A stretch of 64,000 bases of DNA from Incurvaria masculella (GCA_946894095.1 OX335642.1:1313021-1377020), one strand, 5' to 3'. Shown: positions 41,798 through 52,939, counted from the first letter of the stretch. Notes: a model not told the origin generated them from the letters alone. Program-made: numbers and translations.

Positions 41798-42166
41798 CTG
41801 TACTGCTCGTGGTCTAGAGGCTAGAGGACTTGCCTTTCATATGAGAAGTTGTGGGTTCAAATCTTCGCCCCGGTCATTCACCCCTTTTTTCGCTTTCTGA
41901 GTTAGATAAATGTATTTTATTAGGAATATGAGAACCCATATAAAACTGAAGGCATCCTTAGGTGGTAGGGTTAAGCACATTTGATGAAACTATGGTTGAA
42001 GTCGCCATGAACAATTGTCTGTGTTTTCCATTCAGTTCATTGTAGTGTTCATTAAGACAAGGTCCCGGCATAGCACCTAATTACTTCAGGAATGTGGTAA
42101 ATTAGGCTAATATCATGGAGGTAGTTGTGTGGTTTTAGTTATAGATGTCAGGTTCCATAAAAAAAC
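41798..42166 (+). mobile_element. SINE-1, old full-length copy
   Basis: Head CTCGTGGTCTAGAGGCTAGA with B box GGGTTCAAATCTTC, and body GGTGGTAGGGTTAAGC, TGTCTGTGTTTTCC, GGTCCCGGCATAGCACC. Ends TAGATGTCAGGTTCCATAAA. It is strongly diverged. Confidence 0.75.
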
Positions 42167-42277
42167 TACATCCTTATTCAAATAAATGTCCACTCCAAAA
42201 ATAGTAATTGTATTCTTTGATTATAATGTTATGATTTGGTTACGAAGGTTAGCAACATTTGGTGAGTCGTATACACT

Positions 42278-42760
42278 ACGTATAATATTCACAACGTATA
42301 ATAGTTTTTTTTTCCAAAAAATTAAAACCATGCATATCGTATAATATTCACAACGTATAATGTTATACGTTGTGCATGAGTTTAAAAATAAAATCAACTC
42401 TTTGCATCATGCAGAACGTCTAATAGTCACAACGTATAATATTCCTAACATGAATTCACAAAAAAAGAATACCATGCAGAACGTATAATATGTCAAGAAG
42501 CACTGCATAAAGCGCCCTAATAACGATACATTTAAGGCTGAAATTGCTACGAATCGATATTTGTTGAAGAGTAACAATTTGCTACAACGCTAATTGAGAC
42601 GGTTGAAAAGTCGCGTGCGAGTATACGCTTTAAAAGTATATTCATAAGGGCGCTTATCGTATGAAAAGTTTTTAGATTATATGATATGCATGGTTTTCTT
42701 TTTTTGTTAAAAAAAGATCATAATATTATACGTTGTGACTATTATACGTTACGCATGGAG
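42278..42760. mobile_element. MITE-7 built from CGTATAAT units
   Basis: The unit CGTATAATATTCACAACG and its inverted form occur about eight times. Left CATGCATATCGTATAAT pairs with right ATTATATGATATGCATG, giving a large foldback. A second small element lies in its centre (42509-42656). Confidence 0.65.
42509..42656. mobile_element. Small MITE nested in MITE-7
   Basis: AAGCGCCCTAATAACGATAC at the left and GTATATTCATAAGGGCGCTT at the right form inverted ends of about 20 bp. The repeat units of MITE-7 lie on both sides. Confidence 0.65.
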
Positions 42761-44482
42761 AAATAAGAAATTTTATAAAAAGAGTTCCAAAATAAATCAA
42801 AGATTTGAGTAAACGTCAAATTGTAATTAAAATTGTGTTAATCGAAATATTAATTATGTACTTAGAATCAATAGTTCGGTCACAGGAATAGAAAAAAAGA
42901 TACTATTCTAAGACCTACTTTAAAAGTTACCTACTACTATACAGCATGCAAGGGTGGGCGTAAACCTTAAGATAAACTTAAGGTAACTTCAAGATACGGA
43001 TTATTTCGCTTTTCAGAAAATTAAATGCCTTAGAAAATAGCTCCTACAGTGGCATAAATTGTTCTCGAGTCCTATTTCATTTCTTCCGAAATGTTATGAA
43101 AATTGTTCAAAGTGGATTAAGAAGCAAGTTGAAAGTTATTTCCTCATCTACTAATCTTGAAATAATGTTAACATTGTAAATAAAGCATTTTTCGTGAAAA
43201 TTAACAGACAAAATTAAAGTCGACGTAATCTCTGGCCTATTTTTTCCAAGCATAAAAACAATAAATAATACAACAACAATAATAAGAAAATAAAATTAGG
43301 ATTTTTTATATCAAAATATTATTTAATTAACGTTATTTAAAGGAAACTGTTGTAAATATTTATTTTCGATATGATGGACGGTACACTGAGGTAAAAAAAT
43401 GCAAATCTTTTAAAACAATACATTTCGTATTGTTTTAACGTAATTTTTGGCTACAATTATGCTACAGATATTTTTAGTAATCAAACGACTAAATTTAAAA
43501 TTAAAGCGTTAAATTATTACTAGATAAATTCAGAGCACCAAAAGTGTTAAATTATGAGGGCTTGCTTACTAAAACATGTATTTTTTTATTCATTTCTCCC
43601 AGTCTAAATTATTATTTTATGGGATCATTTCATTTTTACATTGTTAATGGTTTCATTCATATAAAATAATGAAAATAGCATTCGAGAATTATTTATCTCA
43701 TTCCATTTCGAAACCTCAGGATTTTCTTCCCTGAAATCAATACAACTTATTCGTCAACTCCCTATATTCGGAATAATAAAAATGTTATTATTAAATGTTC
43801 ACTCCAGTACACTCCATATTATTTTAATAACAAATGTTCACTTTTGCTTTATCAGGAATAGATTCCCGGACACTGTATAACACCACCTCTTATCTTGTTT
43901 ACCTAGAAGTCAGTTCGGGGAAAAACTGTTTAAAGAAAATAAAATGTAATTTATCTCTGTGAATCTAATTTTTTCGTCGCTCAACTTATCCCCGCGGGAA
44001 GAATTATGCTTTGAGATTAAAAAATCCAGGTATCAAGTGCCACGGGCAGGCGAAGGAAATACTTGGATGTTTTTCCCGGTGTACCTACATTAGGGCTCGT
44101 GTATCGTGTCAGATATGTTTTACTTGACGGTTCCATTACCAACTTAAATGTCTGCTAAACCTTACCAACTTTGACTAGGCGGATCCTGCTATTAGTAATG
44201 AATAAGTTTAAAATGCACTTATATAAGTTTGCTATATTTCAAAGTATTTTAGGGTACATTGTTATGAAATAAATTTAATTCAATTTCTCAATAAGCTGTT
44301 AACAATTATTCAATTCGTTTTTAACATTTTATTGTGACTTTTAAAGTTTATTTGTAAGTTCTTATTTGCATGAAAATAGAGCAGGAGTATTGTCTGATGA
44401 AAGATACTATACTTCTTAAAATAAATAAAATAATACAATAAGCTTCGATGGTAGCAAAGACTTTTTTTTAAAGTTATAGATA
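42761..44482. other. Long AT-rich stretch, no gene seen
   Basis: No frame with support and no shared repeat. A GC-richer patch (43960-44060, CCCCGCGGGAAG) is not coding in any clear frame. Confidence 0.5.
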
Positions 44483-44865
44483 AGGTTAATACCACATAAC
44501 TACCGTTATGATATCAACCCAATGCAACAAATTCCCGAAGTAATTAGGTGCCATACCAGGACCTTCCCTTTATATGCACGACTACATTGAACTGGATGGA
44601 AAACACGGACATTTTTTTTATTGCCGCTTCAACCAAAGTTTCATCCAATGCGGTGGTAACAACCTGGGCGGGCTTAACCTCACCACCTGGCAGGGGAAAG
44701 GGACCTACAGTTTTACATGGGTTCCCAACCATTTCGAATATGTAACGAAATGCACTTATCCTACTCAGAGAGAGAAAGAAGTAGTGCATGACCGGGGCAA
44801 GGATTTGAACCCAGACCTCTCTCATGAAAAGCAAGTCCTCTAAGACCTAGACCTCGAGCTGTACA
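44483..44865 (-). mobile_element. SINE-1, full length, minus strand
   Basis: From TAATACCACATAACTACCGT to AGACCTCGAGCTGTAC. The head B box complement GGATTTGAACCCAGACC is clear. The 89- and 96-codon frames here are SINE by-products. Confidence 0.85.
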
Positions 44866-44947
44866 TTATGGTTTTCCATTTATTAAGTGTTATGTGCCAT
44901 AGACTTGAAACATAAATTAATTATCACAATGCTGTTAGCTGCTTTTT

Positions 44948-45270
44948 AGGGTTCCGTATCCAAAGGGTGAAAACGGAACCCTATTACTAAGCCTCCGCTA
45001 TCCGTCCGTCCGTCCGTCCGTCCGTCCGTCCGTCCGTCCGTCCGTCCGTCCGTCTGTCACAGGGCTGTATCTCATGAACCGTAACAGGTAGGAAGCTGAA
45101 ATTTACACAGATTATGTATTTGTTTTGCCGCTATAACAACAAATAGGTAAACTTACAAAATAATAACAATTAAAGGGGGCTCCATACAAATAACGTGTAT
45201 TTTTTTGGAAATCTTGTACGATGGTCCGGAACCCTTCGTGTGCGAGTCCGACTCGCACTTGGCCGGTTTT
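44948..45270 (-). mobile_element. GACG element, minus strand
   Basis: From TTAGGGTTCCGTATCCAAAG to GACTCGCACTTGGCCGGTTT. Contains 13 or so GTCC units at 45000-45053. Complete and close to consensus. Confidence 0.9.
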
Positions 45271-46071
45271 TGTTTCCAAAGTCTTGTTTCCTGAAATGTT
45301 TATTATTTAATGCGCTTAAATAACAATGACCAATTTCCAGCCAACTGAGATAACATTTGAAGTTTAAGACTGTGGCGAGAGAATATGTATGTAGCCGTTT
45401 GAAAGGTATATTTTCACGCCTCACAAGGAATCACTCAAGTCTTACTCAGCGCGAAAATACCAAAGAAAAATCAAAGGCTCTCCTGCAAATATTGGGAAAT
45501 TGAAGGCATAATAGACTCCCTGGCAAGAATCTTCACGTATTCAGGGAGATCTTTACTTTACATTTTCCAAATATAGTTCTATTTACAAGGGAATGAGAAA
45601 GCTTTCGGGAATGATACACGTTTATTTCGGATATTGTTATGAAAGTAAACCTCACTTATTGTACATGATAGAACAAATTTACATATTGTATATTCTATAT
45701 TTACAAACTTAAACAAAATTAAACGTTTTCTTAAGGTCACGATTGCATTGAATTCCAGAGGCTGTGAGAGGTTCTGAAGATATATTTGTTTATGCTTCAG
45801 AATTTTCGTTTTCCTTTCGGAATAAATTATCCTGAATAACCGATACTCTCATTTTAAAATAAGGCCATTATCATTGTAACTTAAACTTCAACTCAGTTTC
45901 TGGATTATAAATAAACAATAATGGAACTCGATCCTGTTTACTTTAAATTAACATGATTTCCAGTCAGCTAGTCAGGTATGGTATGATTCAATGTTAGGCT
46001 GTCCCAAGAATCGTGCGAAACGGGGCATTTGCGGAATCTTTCTGGTGAGTTACCATTGGAAATTAACTCTT
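45271..46071. other. AT-rich stretch, no gene seen
   Basis: No supported gene or shared repeat. Confidence 0.45.
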
Positions 46072-46240
46072 CAGGTGAACAGCCAAGGGAGTGATTAAAT
46101 TTAACGTTTAGCTGCATTTCGTGCGTTGCTCATTGTCAAAAGACGTGTTATTCGCCCAAGTGAACCGACATTTACCGATCCTTTACTGATACCTGTTCAC
46201 CCGGTGAGTTAATAAATTATGGTAACCCCCTGGTATCTCT
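46072..46240. mobile_element. MITE-15, copy
   Basis: GGTGAACAGCCAAGGGAGTG at the left and CCTGTTCACCCGGTGAGTTA at the right. Inner blocks TTTAACGTTTAGCTGCATTT and GTGTTATTCGCCCAAGTGAA are shared with 28806 and 61423. Confidence 0.7.
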
Positions 46241-46849
46241 CTGTTTTTCGGTCACATATATGTCAGGATCAAATAATCTGATTTGAATGAAACTAAAATA
46301 CAAATAAAAAATACGCATCGGCACAAGATCAATTACCTGATTGGTACGATATCTGAGTAACCTGAACTGGGGTGCCTAGAAGCGAAAACAATTTTTTTTC
46401 TAACGTTCTTATTTTTTTAAGGTATTGTATTGGTACTTAGGCGAATTTTACAAAAATATAAAACACATGAACATTTATTAATGTCGCTAGCGAAATAAAA
46501 TCAGTAAAAGAATCGATTAAAATGTACTCGCTACGTCTTATTTTCGAAATTACTTTTTGAAACAAGTTGAAAAAAGGGGTTACACAAGCAGTGGAGTCGA
46601 GTTGGTTACATTAAAAATAGACAGAGAAGCACTATACAAATATACAATAACATACATTAGTAATGAACAAAAAAAATAGATATGTGACTCGAAAAAAATA
46701 TTTCAAATAATAATAAAAAAAAGGATATTTGTTATCAGTGTTCATAGATGTACATAGCGCATCAGCCTCGGCGCCACAGTAGGCATTGGCATTTGCAAGG
46801 AAAACGTGTGTGGGTCAAATTCCAATGTGTGGGGTCCAGGATGATACCG
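46241..46849. other. AT-rich stretch, no gene seen
   Basis: At 46755-46830 some head-like SINE-1 words (CAGCCTCGGCGCCACAGTAG) may remain. Otherwise nothing. Confidence 0.35.
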
Positions 46850-46920
46850 TTTGTACAATATCATAATGGTAGTTGTGTGGTTTAGCCATCTATGTCGGGT
46901 TCCATAAGAAAAAATGCTTG
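46850..46920 (+). mobile_element. SINE-1 tail fragment
   Basis: ACAATATCATAATGGTAGTT, TTAGCCATCTATGTCGGG and an A-rich end. Confidence 0.65.
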
Positions 46921-47003
46921 GCTTATGAACAATGTTCACTTGACGTTTGTAAAATTGATTTGAATCATTCAGCCATGCCCATGGAGGTAAAGAATGTATG
47001 GAT

Positions 47004-47136
47004 AAATAACTTCAAAACAACGAGCGCGCAAAAAATTACGCCAAGCGACTTACAACATTATGTCGTACACATTTGTAACGTAGTGGTGATAACGGAGAAA
47101 AATCCTATTTTAAGTCTACCAAATTGGTAAGAACTA
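47004..47136 (-). mobile_element. Repeat F, copy 1
   Basis: The complement aligns with 58199-58332 over about 130 bp: TTTGGTAGACTT, GGATTTTTCTCCGTTATCA and CACTACGTTACAAATGTGTA. Class unknown. Confidence 0.65.
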
Positions 47137-47170
47137 TTTTTAAATAAACCAGAGCCTGTAGTCCCTGTTG

Positions 47171-47495
47171 TCACCTAAATTGGCGTTTACGGCAAACCGA
47201 TCGACTGGCGTTTTCAAATGTACGGAGAAATTTTAGAGCGCGCGCAGTGGGCGTGAAACGAACTAACATTTGCGAGTCCAAGTTTGATTTGACAGCTTAC
47301 TCAACGTTGCCGTAAATACGTCGACGTTGCCGTTTACGCCGACTCAGCGTTTTCATACAAATCGGAAGTCCGAGTTTGTCTTTGACAGCGTGAAGAAGTG
47401 AAACTGCAGAATATCTAGAAAAAACTTGTATGGAGTTCGACGTTTTTACGGAAAACGCTAGTCGATCGGTTTGCCGTAAACGCCAATTTAGGTGA
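47171..47495. mobile_element. MITE-8
   Basis: Left TCACCTAAATTGGCGTTTAC and right GTAAACGCCAATTTAGGTGA are exact complements. The repeat extends to about 44 bp (GGCAAACCGATCGACTGGCG, CGCTAGTCGATCGGTTTGCC). Internal CGTCGACGTTGCCGTTTACG also resembles the ends. Confidence 0.85.
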
Positions 47496-48130
47496 GAACT
47501 CAGACTGACCACTCAGATGGTCGTTACGTCATTTTTCATTCATAATGATGTATTCACCGAGAGCCGATCCCGGCTGTCACGCCTCCCGCGGTACAATTGT
47601 GGTGTCGACACGTTTTTCGTTCCATCCGTTCTCCTGTAATTTCTTCATCTCCATGGCGATGCCAGACGGCGACAATCCCGCGGTAGAAAAACGAGACGAG
47701 AGGCATTTCTACCATTTTCCTTATTCTGTGCACACAACGAACAGAGCGCAAAGGGATATAATATTGAAGAGTTTATTATAATAAATCTTCGATACTTTGG
47801 AGTTTCGTCAAGTTCTAAATTGATCAACTTTCTTCCAACAAACTTTGCTTAAAGTTGATCCTTGATCACGCTTGTGTTAACAAGGTATCGTCATCGGCCA
47901 AACTGCTTTGCTACTTTTGACTTACAAAAAGTTTCGTGTTGATTTCGTCTCTTCGAATTATGAGTTTGTACTCATTCTGCTTGATATTTTAATATTTAAA
48001 ATACCGTTGCGCGCGTGTTTGCAATTCTGCTCCTTCTAGACGGCTTGACTGATTTAGAAAAAAATATCTTTTTCGATCTCAAGAATAGTGCGACTGGACG
48101 CTAGCATCTTCGATGATTAAGATAATTTAA
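47496..48130. other. Stretch with a GC-richer unsupported frame
   Basis: The region 47540-47780 is open on both strands (78 codons plus, 65 and 60 minus) and GC-richer. No domain or splice signal was recognised. The rest is AT-rich. Confidence 0.3.
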
Positions 48131-48170
48131 TAAACACCAGCCAAGTGCGAGTCGGACTGAAAGGGTTTCT
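48131..48170 (+). mobile_element. GACG element, start fragment
   Basis: ACCAGCCAAGTGCGAGTCGG, then GAAAGGGTTTCTT: the family start, cut after about 40 bp. Confidence 0.65.
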
Positions 48171-48210
48171 TAAGTTAATTTGTAAGTTAAGTTATACACT
48201 CGGTTATACA

Positions 48211-48414
48211 CGGGTACCATCACATTGGATGAAAAGATTGTCGAAGCGGCAATGAAAAATTGTCCGTGCTTTCCATCCAGTTCAATGTAGCCGTGCTCAG
48301 AAAGGGAAGGTCCTGGCATGGCACCTAATTCCTTTGGGAATGTTGTGTATCGGGCTAATATCATAAGGTTAGTTCTGTGGTAATAGCCATCCATGTCAGT
48401 TTACATAAAAAAAA
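48211..48414 (+). mobile_element. SINE-1 3' half
   Basis: GGGTACCATCACATTGGATG to TTACATAAAAAAAAG. Near consensus, head missing. Confidence 0.85.
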
Positions 48415-48773
48415 GATAAAACCTTGATACTATATTTCGCACATTATTGTACTCATAATTTTGTTCCCTTTTTCCAATTTCGTTAACAACAATTATGTAT
48501 TAAATTACTTTAGTTATGTGATATTTAAAAAGATAAATATATTATTCTCTATGTTGTCATTCGGAATCACTTCAGTATGTTTATTCGGCCGCAATTTTAT
48601 GTGACTGGATATGAACGGCTAATGGTGGGTAGGCGAAGAGATGGACGTAGATTTCAATTGATTTATTTAAAGGCGTGAAAAAGCCAATTGCGTTCAGTTT
48701 GATAAAGGCAACATTTAATTATATATAAAAATAACCACCACTAATTTGGATAATTCATAAAATAAATATGTAG
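48415..48773. other. AT-rich spacer
   Basis: Nothing recognised. Confidence 0.45.
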
Positions 48774-48925
48774 ATTGATGGTCTAGCTATAATTAAAGAT
48801 AAAACTGTAAGTCGCTGGTGCTTTGTTTTCTCAAATTAGACAAATATTCATAAAAGCGTTTGAACACAGAATATGAGCATCTGATATTTACCATTTTAAC
48901 TTTCAAATATAGCTAGACCATCAAT
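48774..48925. mobile_element. MITE-9
   Basis: ATTGATGGTCTAGCTAT at 48774-48790 and its exact complement at 48909-48925 bound a 152-bp AT-rich element. Single copy here. Confidence 0.75.
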
Positions 48926-48994
48926 GCATATTTTAAAAATAATAAAATATCGTTTCGCATACTTAAATGGAACTGAATGCATTCAGGTGTTATC

Positions 48995-49112
48995 ACGCCC
49001 TTAATGTGCAAAATATCAGAAAAATATTTATTTTTTGACGGAAGAAAGTTTGTGCTGAGGAAACAGGCACGAACCATTGTATTGAACTTGATCATCTCAT
49101 TATCCTCTTAAG
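48995..49112 (-). mobile_element. Repeat V, copy
   Basis: GTGCAAAATATCAGAAAAAT, GAGGAAACAGGCACGAACCA and CTTGATCATCTCATTATCCT match the complement of the copy at 15491. Confidence 0.5.
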
Positions 49113-49121
49113 TATTACTTA

Positions 49122-49719
49122 TCGAACTTACGGTTTCTTGGTTTTCTTTGCCGCACTGAAGCCTTATTCTGCTAATTGATAACTGCGCGCGTTATGTTTG
49201 TGTTTTCTCAAAACCGCATGTTTCGCGCGAAATGGTATTCTACTAGCGCAGTTTGCAAAACGCATGCGCAAACTCGTAACGCGCGCTCATGTTCTCGTGG
49301 GCCGTGTGTTTTGCCGAATACTTGCGGTTCTGAGAATTATATTTGTCAAATTCGGAGCATCGCATCGCCGAACTTCGAATATCACTTTTCTACATTACGT
49401 TGGCATATCGCTGTCTCTTTCTTTTCGTATGTCATATTTGAGTGAGAAAATAACTGTCAAAATCGTGACAGGTTATTTTACCCTGTAGGCGGCGCGCAAG
49501 ACAAACCACTCCATAGACAATAACAAAACGCGTGTCTGAATTAGCTGAATACCGATTTTTTGAAACCGCACTTGAAACTTAGCGTGTTATGTTTGACGGA
49601 AACATAACTAATACGGAATGGTTTGAAATTGGACAAATAGCAGAATCGGGCTTCTAGGTCGACATTGTTTCACCTCCAACGACGTATGCATCGCACAGCG
49701 AGAAACCGTAAGTTCGAGA
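49122..49719. mobile_element. MITE-10, CpG-rich element with inverted ends
   Basis: Left TCGAACTTACGGTTTCTTG pairs with right AGAAACCGTAAGTTCGAG. A second paired block is GAAGCCTTATTCTGCTAATT with CAGAATCGGGCTTC. The interior is rich in CpG (AACGCGCGCTCATG). Small overlapping frames inside (89 and 96 codons) have no motifs. Confidence 0.65.
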
Positions 49720-49899
49720 AATATGTATACGGCAATTGCGTGTACCTGAGAGCACACAAGAGTCAGGTTAGTATACTACACTTGGATCTAGGTCGATGCA
49801 TACACCGGCTATATTTTTTAGCACGCTAGCCCGTTGGGTCATAAAAAAATCAATCTTTCCTCCTACACCGTGCGTCTGATTCACTTTTATATTTTATAG
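49720..49899. other. Candidate intron sequence ahead of exon candidate
   Basis: Ends with TTCACTTTTATATTTTATAG, a plausible acceptor tract. Confidence 0.3.
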
Positions 49900-49982
49900 C
49901 CAAAGGTGAGCCCCGACAGTAAAACAGGTCGTAAAGACGAGGTCGGACGGCAAAGATCAAACGGTGCATTTCTATATTCGGA
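49900..49982 (+). CDS. Candidate internal exon, unrecognised
   Basis: An 83-nt segment lies between a plausible acceptor (TATTTTATAG) and a near-perfect donor, GGA|GTAAGTAC (GT at 49983). Only one of three frames is open across it. That frame is polar and basic: P-K-V-S-P-D-S-K-T-G-R-K-D-E-V-G-R-Q-R-S, then N-G-A-F-L-Y-S. GC content is clearly higher than in the flanks. Two bases of the last codon spill into the next exon. No gene family is recognised. Confidence 0.4.
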
Positions 49983-50643
49983 GTAAGTACTTATAATGAT
50001 GCTATTTATAATTTCACACGGTATTTCATGCAAACTAACCCCAAATTCGAATTCCACTTATATTATAAACGCGAAAGTTTCGTAAAAAATAATTTCAACT
50101 TCTGTTACATGCACGGCTCTTTTTCTGTTCGTTTTCAATTCTGTAAGGGCTCATGTAAAACCATTTTAAAACAGAAACTACAACTCATTTTTAAATTAAA
50201 AAAAAAACTTGAAATAAACATTGATGTTATATTTGATATCTAAATATCTGACTTTCTTATTTTTAATCCGGTCAAAGTAGACATAAAAATAGTCATCAAA
50301 TAACAGAAATTGGATTGGAGGGAAGCCAAATTTTGGTGGAGGCCTTGGGTTCACCATTAGAAATAAAGTGTCAAAAATCCCCATCGATCCCATGTGTGCT
50401 AAAAAAGTTATTTGGGGTCAAAGGTCAAAATTTCAGGTTTTTTGGTTTTTTCTCCAAAATGGTCAGTTTTATCAAAAAAGTACTCCAGACCAAAGTTGTA
50501 AATCTTAAAATTATCTACAAAAATGGTGCTAATGATTTTTTTCTAGGAATCACCATTCCTGAGATATCGCGATTCTAAGAGTCACGTTCTATGTGATATG
50601 CACACATTTCCACGCCACCTGCGAAGTAGTGTACTCGGCGCGT
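49983..50643. other. AT-rich stretch, possible unclassified repeat
   Basis: No supported gene. Sentences such as GTCAAAGGTCAAAATTTCAGG recall decayed mobile-element sequence, without a second copy here. Confidence 0.35.
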
Positions 50644-50835
50644 TATTAACCGACTTCAAAAAAGGAGGAGGTTATCAATTCGTCGGAATCTTTTTTTTTT
50701 TTTTTTTATGTATGTTCACCGATTACTCGAAGACCCCTGGACCGATTTGGAAAATTCTTTTTTTGTTCGAAAGGGTATACTTTCTAGTTGGTCCCATTAT
50801 TTTTTTATCAAAATCGGTTCAGTAGTTTGGTACTT
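50644..50835 (+). mobile_element. Lepidopteran 'GGAGGAGG' repeat, copy 2
   Basis: TTAACCGACTTCAAAAAAGG to TTTTTTATCAAAATCGGTTC. Longer than the copy at 33691 and about 90% alike over the shared part. Confidence 0.75.
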
Positions 50836-50862
50836 AACTATAACAAACATCGAATTTCTTAA

Positions 50863-51283
50863 GCCCGCGAGCCCAGAAATGTGATTTTTTAGTTACAATA
50901 GCTTTCTTTTCGGGTGAGATTGCTCAGTATGAAAGGTTTTTTCTTACTTCAACTGTTGGGGGTATTCAAGGGGGGTAAAAGAGGGCAAATTGTACACATT
51001 TCTATCTCTAGAGCCGCTGAACCCAGAAATGTCAGAGTAGGTTTTGTTTTAGATGGGAATGCTTAAGAAAATATTTTTGGAAATTATACTATTAGGGGGG
51101 TAAAACAGGTCAAAATGAACACATTTAGGCGAAAACCACTCATGTTGAGATCTCTGAAACCAATTATCCTCGAAACTTAAAATTTTCAGTGACTTCTTGT
51201 TAAGACGAAAAGGCTCGCTCACAACGGATTTTACAAAATTCAACTGTTAAGGGGGGATAAACGAGGCCAATATGTACACATTT
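50863..51283 (+). repeat. Three degenerate tandem units of about 125-155 bp
   Basis: Each unit ends in AACTGTTGGGGGTATTCAAG-like sequence followed by GGGGGGTAAAA and a variant of TGTACACATTT (about 50957-51000, 51082-51126 and 51236-51283). CTGAACCCAGAAATGT recurs between the first units. Confidence 0.6.
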
Positions 51284-51381
51284 TCATACAACTTAAACTT
51301 ACGCAAGAAACAGACTATCCGGAACGATGGAAGGATGAGAAATTCAGAAGCTCAGCGGTTCCGGTCATTCGTTGTTTTGTC

Positions 51382-51497
51382 TTTTTAGGGTTCCGTTCCC
51401 AAAGGGTACCAACGGAACCCTATTACTAAGCTTCCGCTGTCCGTCCGTCCGTACGTCTGTCACAGCACTCTATCTCATGAACCGTGAACTCATGAAT
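51382..51497 (-). mobile_element. GACG element, short copy
   Basis: TTTTTAGGGTTCCGTTCCCA, CTATTACTAAGCTTCCGCTG, a three-unit GTCC run and ATCTCATGAACCGTGAA. The rest of the element is missing. Confidence 0.8.
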
Positions 51498-51602
51498 CCA
51501 GATAGGAACCGGTCTACCTTTCGTCAGAAATGAGATTTCTCAATGGTTTCATTTCTGCTAATGCTCGTTCTTTGTAGGGTTTAGTAACAGTTTAGAGAGT
51601 TC

Positions 51603-51682
51603 GCATGGGATAGTGAGGTGCGCATGATCTTCTTTCCACTTTGTATGTGAAGTTGAGCAGGACGGCTCGCCCACCTTGAGCC
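51603..51682 (-). mobile_element. Repeat H end fragment
   Basis: The complement reads GCTCAAGGTGGGC, CTGCTCAACTTCACATACAA and GTGGAAAGAAGATCATGC, matching 19652 and 25072. Confidence 0.55.
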
Positions 51683-51713
51683 AAAAAGTTACGCCACCAC
51701 TAAAAAGCAAAAA

Positions 51714-52800
51714 ATAAAATATTTTTAAATAAAAAAAGGACCGCCTTCAAAAAAACCGGAACTAAAAAGCAAAAAATAATTGGTTACTTTTAATTAATGT
51801 GCGAAAAGCTATTTTAATTCTAACTAATTATGTACAATTTCTTAATTTTTAATCATCTTTTGAAGTCGGTGCCTTGGGTAGACGTTCTGTAAGGGCTGCA
51901 AGTAGTTAGATTAATATCACCTATGGCTAAGAAAGAAATATAAGTAGGTAGCTACTTACATTTACGTACTTAAACAAAACACAAAAATAAAAATTAAATA
52001 AACAAACAGGTCGGAAAAACGTATGTAAGTACATATTTAGGCAAGTACTTTGTAATATAAATATGCCTTATACTAAAACTAAATACCGAACACAGAAAAA
52101 AAATATTTACAAGAAAACCCTACAAAATAAACAAGCAAACCAATATAAAAACAACGACCACTTAAATGGTAAATATTTAGGTAGGTGTACTTTTATTTCT
52201 ACGTAAATACCTACATAACACAAAACAAAAAAATTACATATAAAAAAGAATAGAAAACAATAGGTAGCGACTTTGAGGTATTTGCTCTTAACTACATGTC
52301 AAAAGGAGTGTGCGGTTAGTACATATCCCATCAATGTTGTAGAAAGTACCAATCAACACAGAACAGCGAATTAACGTACTCCTTCACCAGTGCGCGCCCT
52401 TATAAAACCGAAAGTACTAATAATCGTTGAAACACAATTTCAGTACGCTGCGCTGGATCGATATCAGCTTGCACGTAAACCAACGCTAAGGTCATCTCCA
52501 GTTAGACGAGCGGTCGCTTAAAATGCTCTGTGGACCAATCATTGCTGACTCAGGTTGTTTACGCTCTCGTAGCCTTCTGGTGCGTTCGGCTGAAATAGTG
52601 TCTGTTCGGTCAGCAGCGTGCAGAGCGAACTCTACCCAAGGCACCGACTTCAAAAGATGATTAAAAATTAAGAAATTGTACATAATTAGTTAGAATTAAA
52701 ATAGCTTTTCGCACATTAATTAAAAGTAACCAATTATTTTTTGCTTTTTAGTTCCGGTTTTTTTGAAGGCGGTCCTTTTTTTAATTAAAAATATTTTTTA
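51714..52800. mobile_element. TIR-1, complete element with long inverted repeats
   Basis: About 1.09 kb. The left 169 bp (51714-51882) and right 170 bp (52631-52800) are inverted copies with only a few differences. Shared blocks include AAAGGACCGCCTTCAAAAAA, ATTGGTTACTTTTAATTAAT and TTGAAGTCGGTGCCTTGGGT. Long, nearly identical ends imply a recent insertion. The middle has no long frame, so it is non-autonomous. It carries TATAAAA (52401) and the CCAAT/TGCTGACTCA pair. An older half-copy lies at 2441-2765. Superfamily unknown. Confidence 0.85.
52535..52552 (+). promoter_or_regulatory. CCAAT box and CNC/Maf-like site inside TIR-1
   Basis: CCAAT at 52535-52539 and TGCTGACTCA at 52543-52552, identical in order and spacing to 2500-2517. 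TGCTGASTCA is the core bound by CNC-Maf dimers. Function here is inference. Confidence 0.3.
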
Positions 52801-52939
52801 ATGTGGTTTCCCCCGTAGGCCTACTCCACGAACTGTTGTGACGTAATTTTCAGAGACAATACTTTTTTGATTGCATGATGATTATTAATATTGATATTGA
52901 TTTTTGAAATTAACTATAGTTCTGATTTCTTTGGATATT

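Noticed and set aside
52401..52444. TATAAAA followed by a TCAGT initiator as a core promoter
   Set aside because: The distance from TATA to the initiator A is 41 nt, outside the usual 28-34, and it lies inside a transposon.
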